DNA of 64,000 nt from positions 4,138,643 through 4,202,642 of the forward strand of contig NZ_CM001439.1 of NCBI RefSeq assembly GCF_000244955.1. The letters are read 5' to 3'. This DNA is from Saccharomonospora marina XMU15 (GTDB lineage: Bacteria > Actinomycetota > Actinomycetes > Mycobacteriales > Pseudonocardiaceae). The stretch's first letter is position 1. The number at the start of each line of letters is the position of its first letter. Shown here in pieces: positions 34,840-44,001 of this stretch. The position numbers and the translations under genes are program-made. The notes under the pieces were generated by a model. It was not told the DNA's origin and ran no database searches. It saw only the letters and a program-made list of their open reading frames with translations.

Positions 34840-35548
34840 CGGCTTCCGTTCTCCCACCAGCACGGCTCACTCTCGGTCCACCCCTTGCGGCTGGCCTCAC
34901 TGTCAGTCTTGGCCTCCTGGGTGGCTTGTGCCCTCGGTGCGCGCCGAGCGGCCGCTGCACTGCGCCGAACGAGTGAGCAGTGATCGGCTCCGGGAAACGG
35001 CGGGGTGGTCGTCACCGCATGACCCGGTTGACCGGTTCCCACGTTGCGGCAAGGGGCCACCGGGTGGTGTTGGCCCGATCCGACTACTCGGTGTTCGAGC
35101 ACGGATCACGGTGGGCACCCTCTTCGTCGGTGATCGCTTCCGGTCGCCGAGCGGACGCGAAGTGTCACGGGGAGGTGTGCCACCGCTGCGATGAGCGTGA
35201 GGCGGCGCCGCCCACCGCGGTCGGGTGGGCGCTGAGCGCGTGCAGCCGTCGGCTCGGCCGACGGACTGCCGGGCGAACGTAGCGACGAATCAGAAGTCGC
35301 GGCCGGTCACCGGGTACACCTCCTCGAGCCGTGCGATGACGATGAAGACAGTGCGTATCCAATATGGCAGAAAGCGCTCGAAAGGCAGAGTCGGCGGCAG
35401 GCGGCCGAGTGGTTCGCCGATCGCTGCCCCGCGAGGGCTGTCGCCACTCGCGCCTCGGCGGCCCCGGCCGGTCGTGGCTGACTCACCCCCCTTGTTCTAG
35501 AGCAGAAGCCGACAACAGACAAGGCAGGACCGGCCGGGAGGTTGCGTC
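34840..35548. other. 709-bp non-coding interval between SDR and diguanylate cyclase
   Basis: No ORF here has both a plausible start and a recognisable product. It contains the SDR promoter side, a hairpin (35242-35269) and, near 35500, the leader of the diguanylate cyclase. GC content and short ORF debris would fit a decayed gene, but no parent family could be identified. Confidence 0.5.
35242..35269. terminator. Hairpin in the 34.8-35.5 kb gap
   Basis: CCGTCGG at 35246-35252 pairs perfectly with CCGACGG at 35258-35264 around a 5-base loop, and the stem extends outward as GCAG/CTGC with one bulged base. No T-tract follows. Confidence 0.4.
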
Positions 35549-36847
35549 GTGACCGCCAGGCAGGCTCCGGCGAACACGGTGCCTCGTCGCGCGCTACGGC
35601 CGAGGCAGTGGGCGCTGTGGCAACGGCCGAAACGCTTCGTCGCCTACCTGATCGTGCTGGAGCTGGCGGCGATCCCCGGATTCGTGGCCGCGTTCGCGCT
35701 GGCCGCGACGCCGACGGCAGAGGACTGGCTCGGGTTCGCGATCCTGCTCGTGGGTGCCAGCATCCATATCCAGCTCACCCAGCGGCAGGAGGAACGCAGG
35801 CGCAACCGCACGAGAACCGTCCTCATCGACCTGATCGCGGTCTGGGTTTTCCCCGCCGTCCTGGTGCTTCCCGCGACGCTGGCGGTGCTGCTCGTCGCGC
35901 TCATCCGCCTGCAGCGCTGGTTCACCGCTCGGCGGCCGGTGCACAACTTCGTGTTCTCGTCGATCTCGCATGCTCTGGCCGCCGCGCTCGCCGACCTGAC
36001 CTACGTCTCGTTGGGGCCCGTCGACTGGCACACCGTGACGGCACTCGGCTCGCTGCGTGAGTTCGGGCTGGTCCTGGTCGCGGCGGCCGTCTACGAGGGT
36101 GTGCAGGTGCTATACGTCGGCGGTGTGCTCGCGCTGAGCATGCGACGGCCCACCGTGCGAGGTGTGCTGGGCAGCAAGGCCGACAACACGCTGGAGGCCA
36201 TCACGACCGGGTTGGGGGTGGTGACGGCGGCCGTGCTCGTCACCCTGCCGCCCGCGGTGGCGATCATGGCCGTGGTGACGGTCGTCTTCAACCGACTGGC
36301 CGAGTTGGAGCAGTTGCAGGACGACGTGGTGACCGACCCCAAGACCGGCCTTCTCAACATGCGCGGCTGGTCGGAGGCAGCGCAGCGCGCGCTGAACCGG
36401 GTGTGGCGTGCGGGTGGCGGCCTGGCGGTGTTGATGATCGACCTGGATCACTTCAAGTGGATCAACGACACCTACGGGCATCCGGCGGGTGACGACGCCA
36501 TCGCGGCGGTGGCCGACGCGTTGCGACGGGTGACGAGGCCGTCCGACATCGTCGGCCGGTTCGGTGGTGAGGAGTTCCTCGTGCTGCTGCCGGATGTGGA
36601 CGGCGCCGCCGCGCGGGCCGCCGCCGAACGAATCCGAGGCACGGTTTCGGATCTGCGCATCGCCACGACCGACAAGCGGGGCAGGCAGGCGCTGATCGTC
36701 GGCCGTACCGCCTCGCTGGGAGTCGCGGTGTTCCCCGAGCATGCCCGCACCCTGGACGGGCTGCTGCAGTCGGCCGACGCCGCCGTTTACGAGGCGAAGG
36801 AGGGGGGCCGCGACCAGGTGCGGATGGCAGGGCACCGCTCAGGGTGA
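35549..36847 (+). CDS. Membrane-bound diguanylate cyclase (GGDEF)
   Basis: A 432-aa enzyme that makes cyclic di-GMP from two GTP. The N-terminal 250 residues have about seven membrane helices (for example FVAYLIVLELAAIPGFVAAFAL and LIDLIAVWVFPAVLVLPATLAVLLVALI). The GGDEF domain is at about 260-425: TDPKTGLLNMRGW, DLDHFKWINDTYGH, the active-site FGGEEFLVLLPD (GGEEF, so catalytic) and SLGVAVFPEHA. No I-site RxxD was seen five residues before GGEEF; the sequence there is RPSDIVGRFGG, in which RPSD is exactly an RxxD, so product inhibition is plausible. GTG start at 35549 with GGGAGG upstream. Confidence 0.92.
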   Translation: MTARQAPANTVPRRALRPRQWALWQRPKRFVAYLIVLELAAIPGFVAAFALAATPTAEDWLGFAILLVGASIHIQLTQRQEERRRNRTRTVLIDLIAVWVFPAVLVLPATLAVLLVALIRLQRWFTARRPVHNFVFSSISHALAAALADLTYVSLGPVDWHTVTALGSLREFGLVLVAAAVYEGVQVLYVGGVLALSMRRPTVRGVLGSKADNTLEAITTGLGVVTAAVLVTLPPAVAIMAVVTVVFNRLAELEQLQDDVVTDPKTGLLNMRGWSEAAQRALNRVWRAGGGLAVLMIDLDHFKWINDTYGHPAGDDAIAAVADALRRVTRPSDIVGRFGGEEFLVLLPDVDGAAARAAAERIRGTVSDLRIATTDKRGRQALIVGRTASLGVAVFPEHARTLDGLLQSADAAVYEAKEGGRDQVRMAGHRSG

Positions 36848-36901
36848 GAGCCAGGGGGAACCCGGATGTGGCCACCGAGCGGACACTGACACCCTGTTGG
36901 C

Positions 36902-39082
36902 ATGCCGGAGCAAGGAGAGGAGAGCCCGCACGCGTCCAGACGTCGCCACGGCGTGGTCGGCACCACGGCGTGGCTGGTACTCCTCGTTCTGGCGGTGACG
37001 AGCTTCGGGTTCGTCGCCTCACGTGCCGAGGCCGTTCCCAGGCACGGCCCGCTGCGGCAGGACACCGCGGCCGCCGCGCGAGCCATCGACGCGCTGCTGG
37101 CTCCCGGGTCGTCCGCCGAAGCGCTCACCCTGCTGCCGCCGGATTTCACCGAGGTCACCGGGGTGGTTCCCGGTTCGTCGGGGGCCCGTGACGGTTCGAT
37201 ACGCGCGGTGCACGTCGACGGCGGCTGCTCGACGCCGTGGGGGGACGACAACACCAGGTGGGACTTCGCTACGGCGTGCCGCTCCCACGACCTCGGTTAC
37301 GACCTGCTGCGCTATGCGGAGAAGAAGGGCCAGCCGCTGGGCCCGCAGGTGCGCAGGGCGTTGGACGACCGGCTGTCCGCCGACATGCACGCCACCTGCC
37401 GCACCAACCCGCAGGACTCGCGCCAGTTGTGCGAGGCGGTGGCCGCTGTGTACTCGGCGGGCCTGGTGGTCAACTCCTGGCACCAGCGGTGGGGCCCTCC
37501 CGTCGGTGAACCGATCCTGCCGCTGCTGGCGGGGGTGGCCGCGATCGGGATGTTGCTGTCGTTTCGGCTGCGGGGCTGGCTGCTGGCAAGGCGGCACCGG
37601 CCGAAGCATCGGGCGACGGCCCGCGTGCCGAGGACGCCCGTGCCCGGCAGGCGCTGGACGTTGCTGGGTGTGGGCAGTATCGGTGTGCTGATGTCCGGAG
37701 AGTCGGCAGTGGCGCTGGCGGGCTGGGTAGGCGTCGGGCAGGGCTGGTTGTGGCCGCTGACCTGGGTGGCGCAGTTGTCGTTCCTGTTCTTCTTCGCGGG
37801 TGGCCACGCGAACGCGCGGTGCTGGCTGGCCGTGGAGGAATCCGGCGGCGGTTACCGCGAGTACCTCGCACACCGGGCGAGTTGGCTGCTGCGTCTTACT
37901 CTGGTGTTCGCAGTGGTGGCGTTCCTGGTGCCGATCGCGCTGGAACTGCTGCGGATCCCGGAAGGCACGACCGCGGTCGTGATGCGGATCGCCCTGCATC
38001 CGCTGTGGCTGCTGGGGCTGTACGTGCTCACCGTGGTGGCCACCCCGGTGATGTTCGCGCTGTATCGCAGGGCTCCGCTGGCCGTACCACTTGCGCTGGC
38101 GGCGGTGCTCGCGTTGGCGGAGTGGTCGGCCACCGGGCTGGGGCTGACCCCGCTGCGTGACCTCGCCGCGCTGGCATTGGCACTGCTGGGCCAGCAACTG
38201 GCCTTCGCTCATCACGAAGGGCACAGCCCACCTCGGTGGGTGATGGGTGCGGTGGCGGTGGTGGGCGCCGGCGCGCTCGCGGCCGGAGCCGTGAGCGGAG
38301 TGGTTCCGCTCACCATGCTGGGCACCCCTGGTGCCGCGCCCGCGCTGTCCGGGCCAGCGCTGCCCGTGTTGCTGCTGGGTGCGGTGCAACTCGGCGTGCT
38401 GGGGCTGGTGCGAAGGCCGCTGTCCGGCCTGGCCGCGCGACCGTGGACGCTGCGGCTGGCCGGGTTCGCCGCGAGGGCGCCGATGAGCCTGTACCTGCTG
38501 TTCCTGTCGGCGATGTTGTTGCTGGTCGCCGCGGTGTATCTGCCGGGACGCCTCGGTACGGATCTGGCTTGGATGCTGCGGCCGAGACCGTTGCTGGCGC
38601 TCGCGCTGCTGGCCGGCCCAGCGGCGTTGGTGTTCCTCTGGTTCGAGCGGCACCTCGGGCACCGCCCACCCCCGCTGCCCACGTGGCGGCCCGTGCCGGA
38701 GGGCCTGGACCGGTTCCTGGCGCGCGCGGCGACGGCCGCGGGCATCGGTTACTCGACCGCCGGGGTGTTCGGGTTCGCGTTGACGAGCTTCGGCGACACC
38801 GAGATAACCGTGGTTCCCGGCCTGCTGCTTGACCCGGTGCAGAGCCTGGTACACCTGCTGCTGGGCATGTCGTTGCTGCACAGCGTGCGCACGGGGGCCA
38901 GTTCGGCTCCTGGCACCTGGCTGCTGACGGCGCTGGCTTGCGTGCCGCCACTGCTGTTCGCTTCGACCGCCCCTGACGTGGACGCGATCGGCGTCGCCGT
39001 GCCCGTCGCCACCGGTGCACTCGCGCTGGCGGCGGCGGTACTGACCGGCGTGTTCTCGCCGAGCCGCACCGCGCGGCCGTGA
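36902..39082 (+). CDS. Phospholipase A2 domain fused to multi-spanning acyltransferase-like protein
   Basis: A 726-aa fusion. After an N-terminal signal/anchor helix (about 18-40) comes a prokaryotic phospholipase A2-like domain (about 60-195) with DGGCSTPWGDDN, catalytic His129-Asp130 in ACRSHDLGYDLLRY, Asp161 in LSADMHATC and four cysteines (109, 126, 166, 177) fitting two disulfides. It is followed by about ten membrane helices (205-605) whose FFFAGGHANARCWL and YLAHRASWLLRL resemble acyltransferase_3 proteins, and a last about 100 residues (TSFGDTEITVVPGLLLDPVQSLVHLLLG) that look like DUF4383. Exact domain limits beyond the PLA2 part are tentative. ATG at 36902 follows a weak ribosome-binding site; no neighbouring gene defines a pathway. 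Confidence 0.78.
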   Translation: MPEQGEESPHASRRRHGVVGTTAWLVLLVLAVTSFGFVASRAEAVPRHGPLRQDTAAAARAIDALLAPGSSAEALTLLPPDFTEVTGVVPGSSGARDGSIRAVHVDGGCSTPWGDDNTRWDFATACRSHDLGYDLLRYAEKKGQPLGPQVRRALDDRLSADMHATCRTNPQDSRQLCEAVAAVYSAGLVVNSWHQRWGPPVGEPILPLLAGVAAIGMLLSFRLRGWLLARRHRPKHRATARVPRTPVPGRRWTLLGVGSIGVLMSGESAVALAGWVGVGQGWLWPLTWVAQLSFLFFFAGGHANARCWLAVEESGGGYREYLAHRASWLLRLTLVFAVVAFLVPIALELLRIPEGTTAVVMRIALHPLWLLGLYVLTVVATPVMFALYRRAPLAVPLALAAVLALAEWSATGLGLTPLRDLAALALALLGQQLAFAHHEGHSPPRWVMGAVAVVGAGALAAGAVSGVVPLTMLGTPGAAPALSGPALPVLLLGAVQLGVLGLVRRPLSGLAARPWTLRLAGFAARAPMSLYLLFLSAMLLLVAAVYLPGRLGTDLAWMLRPRPLLALALLAGPAALVFLWFERHLGHRPPPLPTWRPVPEGLDRFLARAATAAGIGYSTAGVFGFALTSFGDTEITVVPGLLLDPVQSLVHLLLGMSLLHSVRTGASSAPGTWLLTALACVPPLLFASTAPDVDAIGVAVPVATGALALAAAVLTGVFSPSRTARP

Positions 39083-39204
39083 GTGAAGCGCCCACGAAGG
39101 TGGTACCAGCCAGGTACGACGCCACCGTGTGACACGCTACGGCAACCTGTGCCGTCCGCAGCGCGTCCAACTGGCGGACAGTCGTCGAGAGAGGAGCGGT
39201 TGGC

Positions 39205-40899
39205 GTGGACTACCCGCCGCGATATCCCCCGCGAGGCGGCCGCCCCGCGAGGTCGTGGCAGGAGCGGGAAGGCGGATACCCACCCGCCGGTCGACCCGGA
39301 CGTCCCGGCCAGGACCGTGTCCCGAGCGGACGACCACCCGCCAACCGGCGGCCTCCCGCGCCGACGGGCGCCCAACGGACCCAACGCCCTCCGGCTCGAC
39401 CTGGCCGCACACCGGCCCCGCCCGCGCCGAAACGCCGGCCACGGCGAGGCGCCAAGATCGCCCTGGCTCTGGTGTCGGCGCTGGTCATGACGTTGACCGG
39501 CTACGCGTGGGCCGCGATGCAGGGCTTGGTCAACGGCCTGACGATGGCTGACGTGATCGGCGAGGACGGCGGCGGGGAACTACCCGCCGACGGCTCGCGC
39601 GACATCCTGCTCGTCGGCATGGACAGCCGCACCGACGCGCAGGGCAACCCGTTGCCCGAGGAGATGCTGGCCAAGCTCCGCGCAGGCGTGGCAGACGGCG
39701 AGCTCAACACCGACACGCTGATCCTGGTGCACGTCCCCAACGACGGCAGCAAGGCGGTCGCGATCTCGTTCCCGCGCGATTCCTACGTCTCCATACCCGG
39801 CCACGGCAGGCACAAGATCAACTCCGCGTACGCCCGCGGGAAGCTCGCCGCACGCGAGCAGCTGCGGGAGGAGGGTGTCAGCGACGAGCGGGACCTGGAG
39901 GTTCGCGCCAACCAGGAGGGCGCGAAGACGCTCATCAAGACCGTCGAGAACATCTCGGGTGTCACCGTCGACAACTACGCCTCGATCAACCTGCTCGGCT
40001 TCTACGACATCACCAAGGCCATCGGCGGGGTCGAGGTGTGTCTCAACGAACCGGTCGACGACCCCTACTCGGGTGCGAAGTTCGACGCGGGCAGGCAGAC
40101 CATCGCGGGAGTTCAGGCACTGGCATTCGTCCGGCAGCGTCACGGCCTGCTTCGTGGCGACCTCGACCGGGTGGTGCGCCAGCAGGTGTTCATGGCGGGA
40201 CTGGCCCGCAAGGTGCTTTCCGCTGGCACCCTCGCCGATCCGGGCAAGCTGAGCGACCTGGCCGATGCGATCAAGAAGTCGGTGGTGGTGAACCAGGGAT
40301 GGGACATCCTGGCGTTCGCTCAGCAACTGAAGGGGCTCACCGGCGGGCAGATCCAGTTCCGCACGGTGCCGGTCGAGAACCCCGAGTACCAGACCAGCAC
40401 CGACGGGATGGCGGTGAAGCTGGACTCCGCCGAGGTCAAGCGGTTCATCCAGGGACTCTCCGGGAAGAAGCGGCCCAGTGGCGACGCAGGGTCCTCCCCC
40501 GCACCGGATCCCGCCGACATCACGGTGGACGTCTACAACGCATCGGGTATCGACGGGTTGGCGGGTACCGTGTCCGGCTCGCTGGTCGAGCAGGGCTACC
40601 TGCAGGGCGAGGTCGCCAACGCCGCGCCCAGGGACACGAGTGTGATCCAGGTCGCGAACGGAGAGCGGTCGGCGGGTGAGTCCGTGGCCGACGCGCTCGG
40701 CGGCGACATCGAGGTGGAGGAGAGCGCCGACGCGCAGTCCGGGCACGTCCAGGTACTGTTGGCGCCGGACTATTCCGCGGGCGGTGGCTCGTCCCCCGGC
40801 GGGCCCGCCGGGAGCGGCACGGCCGCGGCGCTGCGTCAGCCGTCGACCGAGCCGACCGACCCCCCGATCAAGGCCGACGGCGTCACCTGCGTCAACTGA
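39205..40899 (+). CDS. LytR-CpsA-Psr (LCP) cell-wall ligase with LytR_C domain
   Basis: A 564-aa protein. The first 80 residues are Pro/Arg-rich and cytoplasmic; one membrane helix (about 83-108, IALALVSALVMTLTGYAW) is followed by the extracytoplasmic LCP domain (about 125-375: ILLVGMDSRTD, NTDTLILVHVPNDG, AISFPRDSYVSIPGHGRHKINSAYA, FVRQRHGLLRGDLDRVVRQQ). A LytR_C domain (about 435-520, VDVYNASGIDGLAGTVSGSL) follows. Such proteins attach arabinogalactan or other polymers to peptidoglycan. GTG start at 39205, GAGGAG 9 bases upstream. It is a single gene, with a 21-bp repeat array directly after its stop. Confidence 0.92.
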   Translation: MDYPPRYPPRGGRPARSWQEREGGYPPAGRPGRPGQDRVPSGRPPANRRPPAPTGAQRTQRPPARPGRTPAPPAPKRRPRRGAKIALALVSALVMTLTGYAWAAMQGLVNGLTMADVIGEDGGGELPADGSRDILLVGMDSRTDAQGNPLPEEMLAKLRAGVADGELNTDTLILVHVPNDGSKAVAISFPRDSYVSIPGHGRHKINSAYARGKLAAREQLREEGVSDERDLEVRANQEGAKTLIKTVENISGVTVDNYASINLLGFYDITKAIGGVEVCLNEPVDDPYSGAKFDAGRQTIAGVQALAFVRQRHGLLRGDLDRVVRQQVFMAGLARKVLSAGTLADPGKLSDLADAIKKSVVVNQGWDILAFAQQLKGLTGGQIQFRTVPVENPEYQTSTDGMAVKLDSAEVKRFIQGLSGKKRPSGDAGSSPAPDPADITVDVYNASGIDGLAGTVSGSLVEQGYLQGEVANAAPRDTSVIQVANGERSAGESVADALGGDIEVEESADAQSGHVQVLLAPDYSAGGGSSPGGPAGSGTAAALRQPSTEPTDPPIKADGVTCVN

Positions 40900-40980
40900 C
40901 CCGCGAGTCCCCCACTCCCGCCCGCGAGTCCCCCGCTCTCGCCCGCGAGTTCCCCGCTGTGGGCAGCGAGTTGCCCGTTT
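40900..40980. repeat. Four imperfect 21-bp tandem repeats after LCP gene
   Basis: The core GCGAGT occurs at 40903, 40924, 40944 and 40965 (spacing 21, 20, 21), each copy in the form CCCGCGAGTCCCCC-GCTCTCG with drift in the last. The array starts right at the LCP stop and ends about 200 bp before the XRE start. It has no palindromic unit, so it is not a terminator by itself. Confidence 0.75.
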
Positions 40981-41177
40981 CGAGGCCTTCGTGCCCGCCG
41001 GGTTAGCCCATTCGGGTTGGATCATGCCCGTTGGTCGAAAATTCCACCGCAAGGTGCGTAAGGCAAGTGGCGTTTGCGCATTCATTCCTTGTGGAACTTG
41101 TCGACGACGTACACGACGTGACGGTGCTGCCGACTCAGCAGTGGGCCAGCCAACGCGACGCGGGCAGGGGAACTGGA

Positions 41178-41645
41178 GTGCACATCGACGCGGACGCCTA
41201 CCAGCGGGTGTTGGGCGAGGAGCTGCGCAAGCTCCGCAAGAAACGCGGATGGACGCGCAAAGAGCTCAACGACCGGCTGCAGAGCGACATCTCGCTGCAG
41301 ACGCTGGCGACCTACGAGTTGGGTACCCGGCAGTGCTCGGTTGTGCGGCTGGTGGAGATCTGCCTGGCGCTCGACGAACCTCCACACGAACTGCTCGGCC
41401 GGGTCCACCGGCGGGTCTTCTCCGACGAGCCCGGCAAGCTGCGGATCAACCTCGCCACCGTCGCCGCCGACGACCAGGCCGAACTCGGCCCACTTCGCCG
41501 CTGGGCGCAGGGCAGGCTCGCGCTGTCCGATACACCGGATGTCCACCTCGACCGCACCGCGTTGGACCGGATGGCCGAGCTCTGCGGCCTGGAGACCCAG
41601 GAGCTGGTCAAGCGGTTGCAGGAACTGTCGGCCGCTCCTCGCTGA
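41178..41645 (+). CDS. XRE-family helix-turn-helix regulator
   Basis: A 155-aa regulator. The HTH spans about residues 8-70: LGEELRKLRKKRGWTRKELNDRL then ISLQTLATYELGTRQCSVVRLVEICLALDEPPHELL. A C-terminal part (about 80-150) has RINLATVAADDQAELGPLRRWAQGRL and a leucine-rich helical end. GTG at 41178 is chosen: AGGGG lies 7 bases upstream and the domain starts directly; a longer ORF from 41031 adds unconserved residues. The 3-prime end overlaps the convergent monooxygenase gene by 38 bp. Targets unknown. Confidence 0.82.
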   Translation: MHIDADAYQRVLGEELRKLRKKRGWTRKELNDRLQSDISLQTLATYELGTRQCSVVRLVEICLALDEPPHELLGRVHRRVFSDEPGKLRINLATVAADDQAELGPLRRWAQGRLALSDTPDVHLDRTALDRMAELCGLETQELVKRLQELSAAPR

Positions 41646-43116
41646 CCGACCGCAGCAGTTGGTAGTCGCTGGGGTCGAGCTTTCGGGTCCGTAGCCAGTA
41701 GCGCCAGGTGAACCCGGGCCAGATGGTCCGGTTCACCCCCTGCGCGTCGAGGTACCAGCTCTTGCATCCACCCTGGGTCCAGATCCCCTCGGTGAGCTTG
41801 CGCTGCACCTCGTTGTTGAACCGCTGCTGTGCCCGCGGCCGCACGTCGATGGCGTCGGCCCCACTGCTCTCGACGTAGCGGATCGCCTCCGCGACGTAGC
41901 GGATCTGCTGCTCGATCATGAAAACCACGGAGTTGTGTCCCAGCCCGGTGTTGGGTCCGAGCAGGAAGAACAGGTTCGGAAAGCCGGTGACCGTGACGCC
42001 GAGGTAGCTCTGCATGCCCTCCTCGGCCCACTGCTTACCGAGGTTTCGCCCGCCGAGCCCGATGATGTCGAGGTCGTCGAAGGCGTCGGTCACGTGGAAG
42101 CCGGTGCCGTAGATGATCGCGTCGAACTCCCTGCTCGCTCCGGCCGTGTCGACGATGCCGTGTTCGGTGACCTCGGCGATGCCGTCGGTGACCACCTCGA
42201 CGTTGTCGCGGTTCAGCGCTGGGTAGTAGTCGTTCGAGATGAGCACCCGCTTGCAGCCCATGACGTAGTCGGGCGTGAGCTTGGCGCGAAGCGCTGGATC
42301 GGCAATGTTGTTGTCGATATGCCGCTTCGCGATCTTCTGCGCCAGCTTCATGACACGCGGGTTGCCGTTGAAGCCGATCGCGCGCAGCTCCAGCATCCAG
42401 TACAGCAGGTCGCGGTACACCCGTTGCGTCAGCGGTACCCGCGCGAACAGCCGCTTGGCCCAGTCCGGCATGGCGTGGTCGGGCTTGGGCATGATCCACG
42501 GTGGGGTGCGTTGGAAGACGGTCAGCTGGGCGACGTCCTCAGCGATCTGGGGCACGAACTGGATGGCGCTGGCGCCGGTGCCGACCACGGCGACCTTCTT
42601 GCCGCGCAGGTCGTAGTCGTGGTCCCACTCGGCTGAGTGGAACGACCTGCCCGCGAATCGCTCGATTCCCGGCAGTTCGGGAATCTGCGGCAGGTGCAGT
42701 GCGCCGACGCCGCTGACCAGGTAGCGGGCGACGAACTCGTCACCGCGGGCGGTGCTGACGTACCAGCGGTTCTCTTCGGCGTCCCACCGCGCGCCGGTCA
42801 TTTCCTGACCGAATCGAGCGAACCGGTACAGGTCGTACTTGCGGGCGACACGTCGCATGTAGTCGAAGATCTCCGGTTGCGGGGAGAACGAGCGCGACCA
42901 GTCGGGGTTCTGCTCGAAGGAGAACGAGTACATGTGTGACTGGATGTCGCAGGCACAGCCGGGATAGGTGTTGTCGCGCCAGGTGCCGCCCACCTCTTCG
43001 GCCTTTTCCAGCAGCACGAAGTCCTCTCGCCCCTCCTTGCGGAGCTGGATTGCCATCCCCAGGCCTGAGAACCCGGTTCCGACGATGACCACCCCGGTCT
43101 CGGTGCGGTTGCCCAT
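41608..43116 (-). CDS. Flavin monooxygenase of Baeyer-Villiger type
   Basis: A 502-aa FAD- and NADPH-dependent oxygenase. FAD-binding VIVGTGFSGLGMAIQL (about 11-26), NADPH-binding VAVVGTGASAIQFVPQIA, and the Baeyer-Villiger fingerprint FAGRSFHSAEW (FxGxxxHxxxW). YPGCACDIQSHMYSFSFEQNPDWSRSF is typical of the cyclohexanone/phenylacetone-like group; steroid and alkyl-ketone oxidising members are common in actinobacteria. It would insert oxygen into a ketone; the substrate is not readable. ATG at 43116 (MGNRTETG). It is divergent from a TetR gene with a set of operators between them. Confidence 0.92.
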   Translation of the reverse strand: MGNRTETGVVIVGTGFSGLGMAIQLRKEGREDFVLLEKAEEVGGTWRDNTYPGCACDIQSHMYSFSFEQNPDWSRSFSPQPEIFDYMRRVARKYDLYRFARFGQEMTGARWDAEENRWYVSTARGDEFVARYLVSGVGALHLPQIPELPGIERFAGRSFHSAEWDHDYDLRGKKVAVVGTGASAIQFVPQIAEDVAQLTVFQRTPPWIMPKPDHAMPDWAKRLFARVPLTQRVYRDLLYWMLELRAIGFNGNPRVMKLAQKIAKRHIDNNIADPALRAKLTPDYVMGCKRVLISNDYYPALNRDNVEVVTDGIAEVTEHGIVDTAGASREFDAIIYGTGFHVTDAFDDLDIIGLGGRNLGKQWAEEGMQSYLGVTVTGFPNLFFLLGPNTGLGHNSVVFMIEQQIRYVAEAIRYVESSGADAIDVRPRAQQRFNNEVQRKLTEGIWTQGGCKSWYLDAQGVNRTIWPGFTWRYWLRTRKLDPSDYQLLRSVSEERPTVPATA

Positions 43117-43141
43117 GCTGCCTCCGTGCCACAAGTAGGTG

Positions 43142-43184
43142 TTACCTGGAGTCCATCTTACTGACAGTAGGTTACTTCCAGTAG
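43142..43184. promoter_or_regulatory. Operator cluster between monooxygenase and TetR genes
   Basis: TACTGACAGTA at 43159-43169 is a perfect 5+1+5 palindrome; TACTTCCAGTA at 43173-43183, 14 bp downstream, has TACT/AGTA arms, and TACCTGGAGTC at 43144-43154 is a weaker third copy. The cluster lies between starts at 43116 and 43195. Confidence 0.65.
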
Positions 43185-43194
43185 AATAGCGTTC

Positions 43195-43812
43195 GTGAGC
43201 ACGACGGCAAAGCCCCCCGCCCGACGCAAACGCGTGCCGAGGGCCGAACGTGAGCGGCAGATGATCGAGGTCGCCGAGGCGGTGTTCGCCGAGCAGGGCT
43301 TCACCGCCGCCTCGATGGACGACATCGCCGAGCGGGTCGGGGTCTCCAAACCGATGCTCTACGAGTACTTCCACTCCAAAGAGGGACTGCTCCTTGCCTG
43401 CATTCAGGCCTCCAGAGCGGAGTTGCGGGCCGCCACGGAACGAGCGGTGGCACGCGCCGACGGCGCCGAGGACGCCATGCGCCAGGGCCTGCGCGCGTTC
43501 TTCGTCTTCATCCGCGAACACCGGCAGGCCTGGTCACTGCTGCGGCAGGAGATGACCCTGATCGGCACCTCCGCGGCCGAGGAGATCGAGACCACGCGGA
43601 CCCAGCAGACTGACCTCATCGCCCACCTGATGGCCGCCTACCTCGACAGTTCCGACCCGGTGGCGACACGGGTAGCCGCCGAGTTCGTGGTGGGCGGCTG
43701 CGAGCGAATGGCGATCTGGTGCGAGCGACACGAAGAGGTCACTCCCGACCTCGCCACCGAGTACGCCATGAACCTGCTGTGGGGCGGACTCGCACACCTA
43801 GCGCAACAATGA
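43195..43812 (+). CDS. TetR-family regulator of the monooxygenase
   Basis: A 205-aa repressor. Helix-turn-helix in residues about 20-65: QMIEVAEAVFAEQGFTAAS, MDDIAERVGVSKPMLYEYFHSKEGLL. The C-terminal part is TetR_C_13-like, a helical ligand domain. GTG at 43195 starts directly after the operator cluster. It probably represses itself and the Baeyer-Villiger gene, induced by a hydrophobic substrate. Typical length. Confidence 0.9.
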   Translation: MSTTAKPPARRKRVPRAERERQMIEVAEAVFAEQGFTAASMDDIAERVGVSKPMLYEYFHSKEGLLLACIQASRAELRAATERAVARADGAEDAMRQGLRAFFVFIREHRQAWSLLRQEMTLIGTSAAEEIETTRTQQTDLIAHLMAAYLDSSDPVATRVAAEFVVGGCERMAIWCERHEEVTPDLATEYAMNLLWGGLAHLAQQ

Positions 43813-43868
43813 TCAACGCTACGACGCAGCTACCTCACCCTAAGTGGCGAGGCACTGAGATGGTTATC

Positions 43869-43878
43869 ACTGTCAGTA
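43869..43878. promoter_or_regulatory. Possible third-site TetR operator copy
   Basis: ACTGTCAGTA is the reverse complement of TACTGACAGT, ten of the eleven bases of the palindrome at 43159-43169. It lies 57 bp after the TetR stop and 123 bp before the next plus-strand gene, so that gene may belong to the same regulon. A chance match of ten bases cannot be excluded. Confidence 0.4.
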
Positions 43879-44001
43879 GCGCGTTGAGCTGTTTCGTATT
43901 GCTGGAAGCAACGATGCGTTACAGACTGGCTTCAGCGTCATAAAGGTCAGCCGAACTCGCTCTCTTGTAGTGGGTCTGCTGTCCAGAGAGGGGTGAGACC
44001 G

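Noticed and set aside
36902-39082. Assembly frameshift joining two genes into the PLA2 fusion
   Set aside because: One continuous frame with coherent hydrophobic pattern and no stop or internal Shine-Dalgarno at the junction; not excluded but no positive sign.
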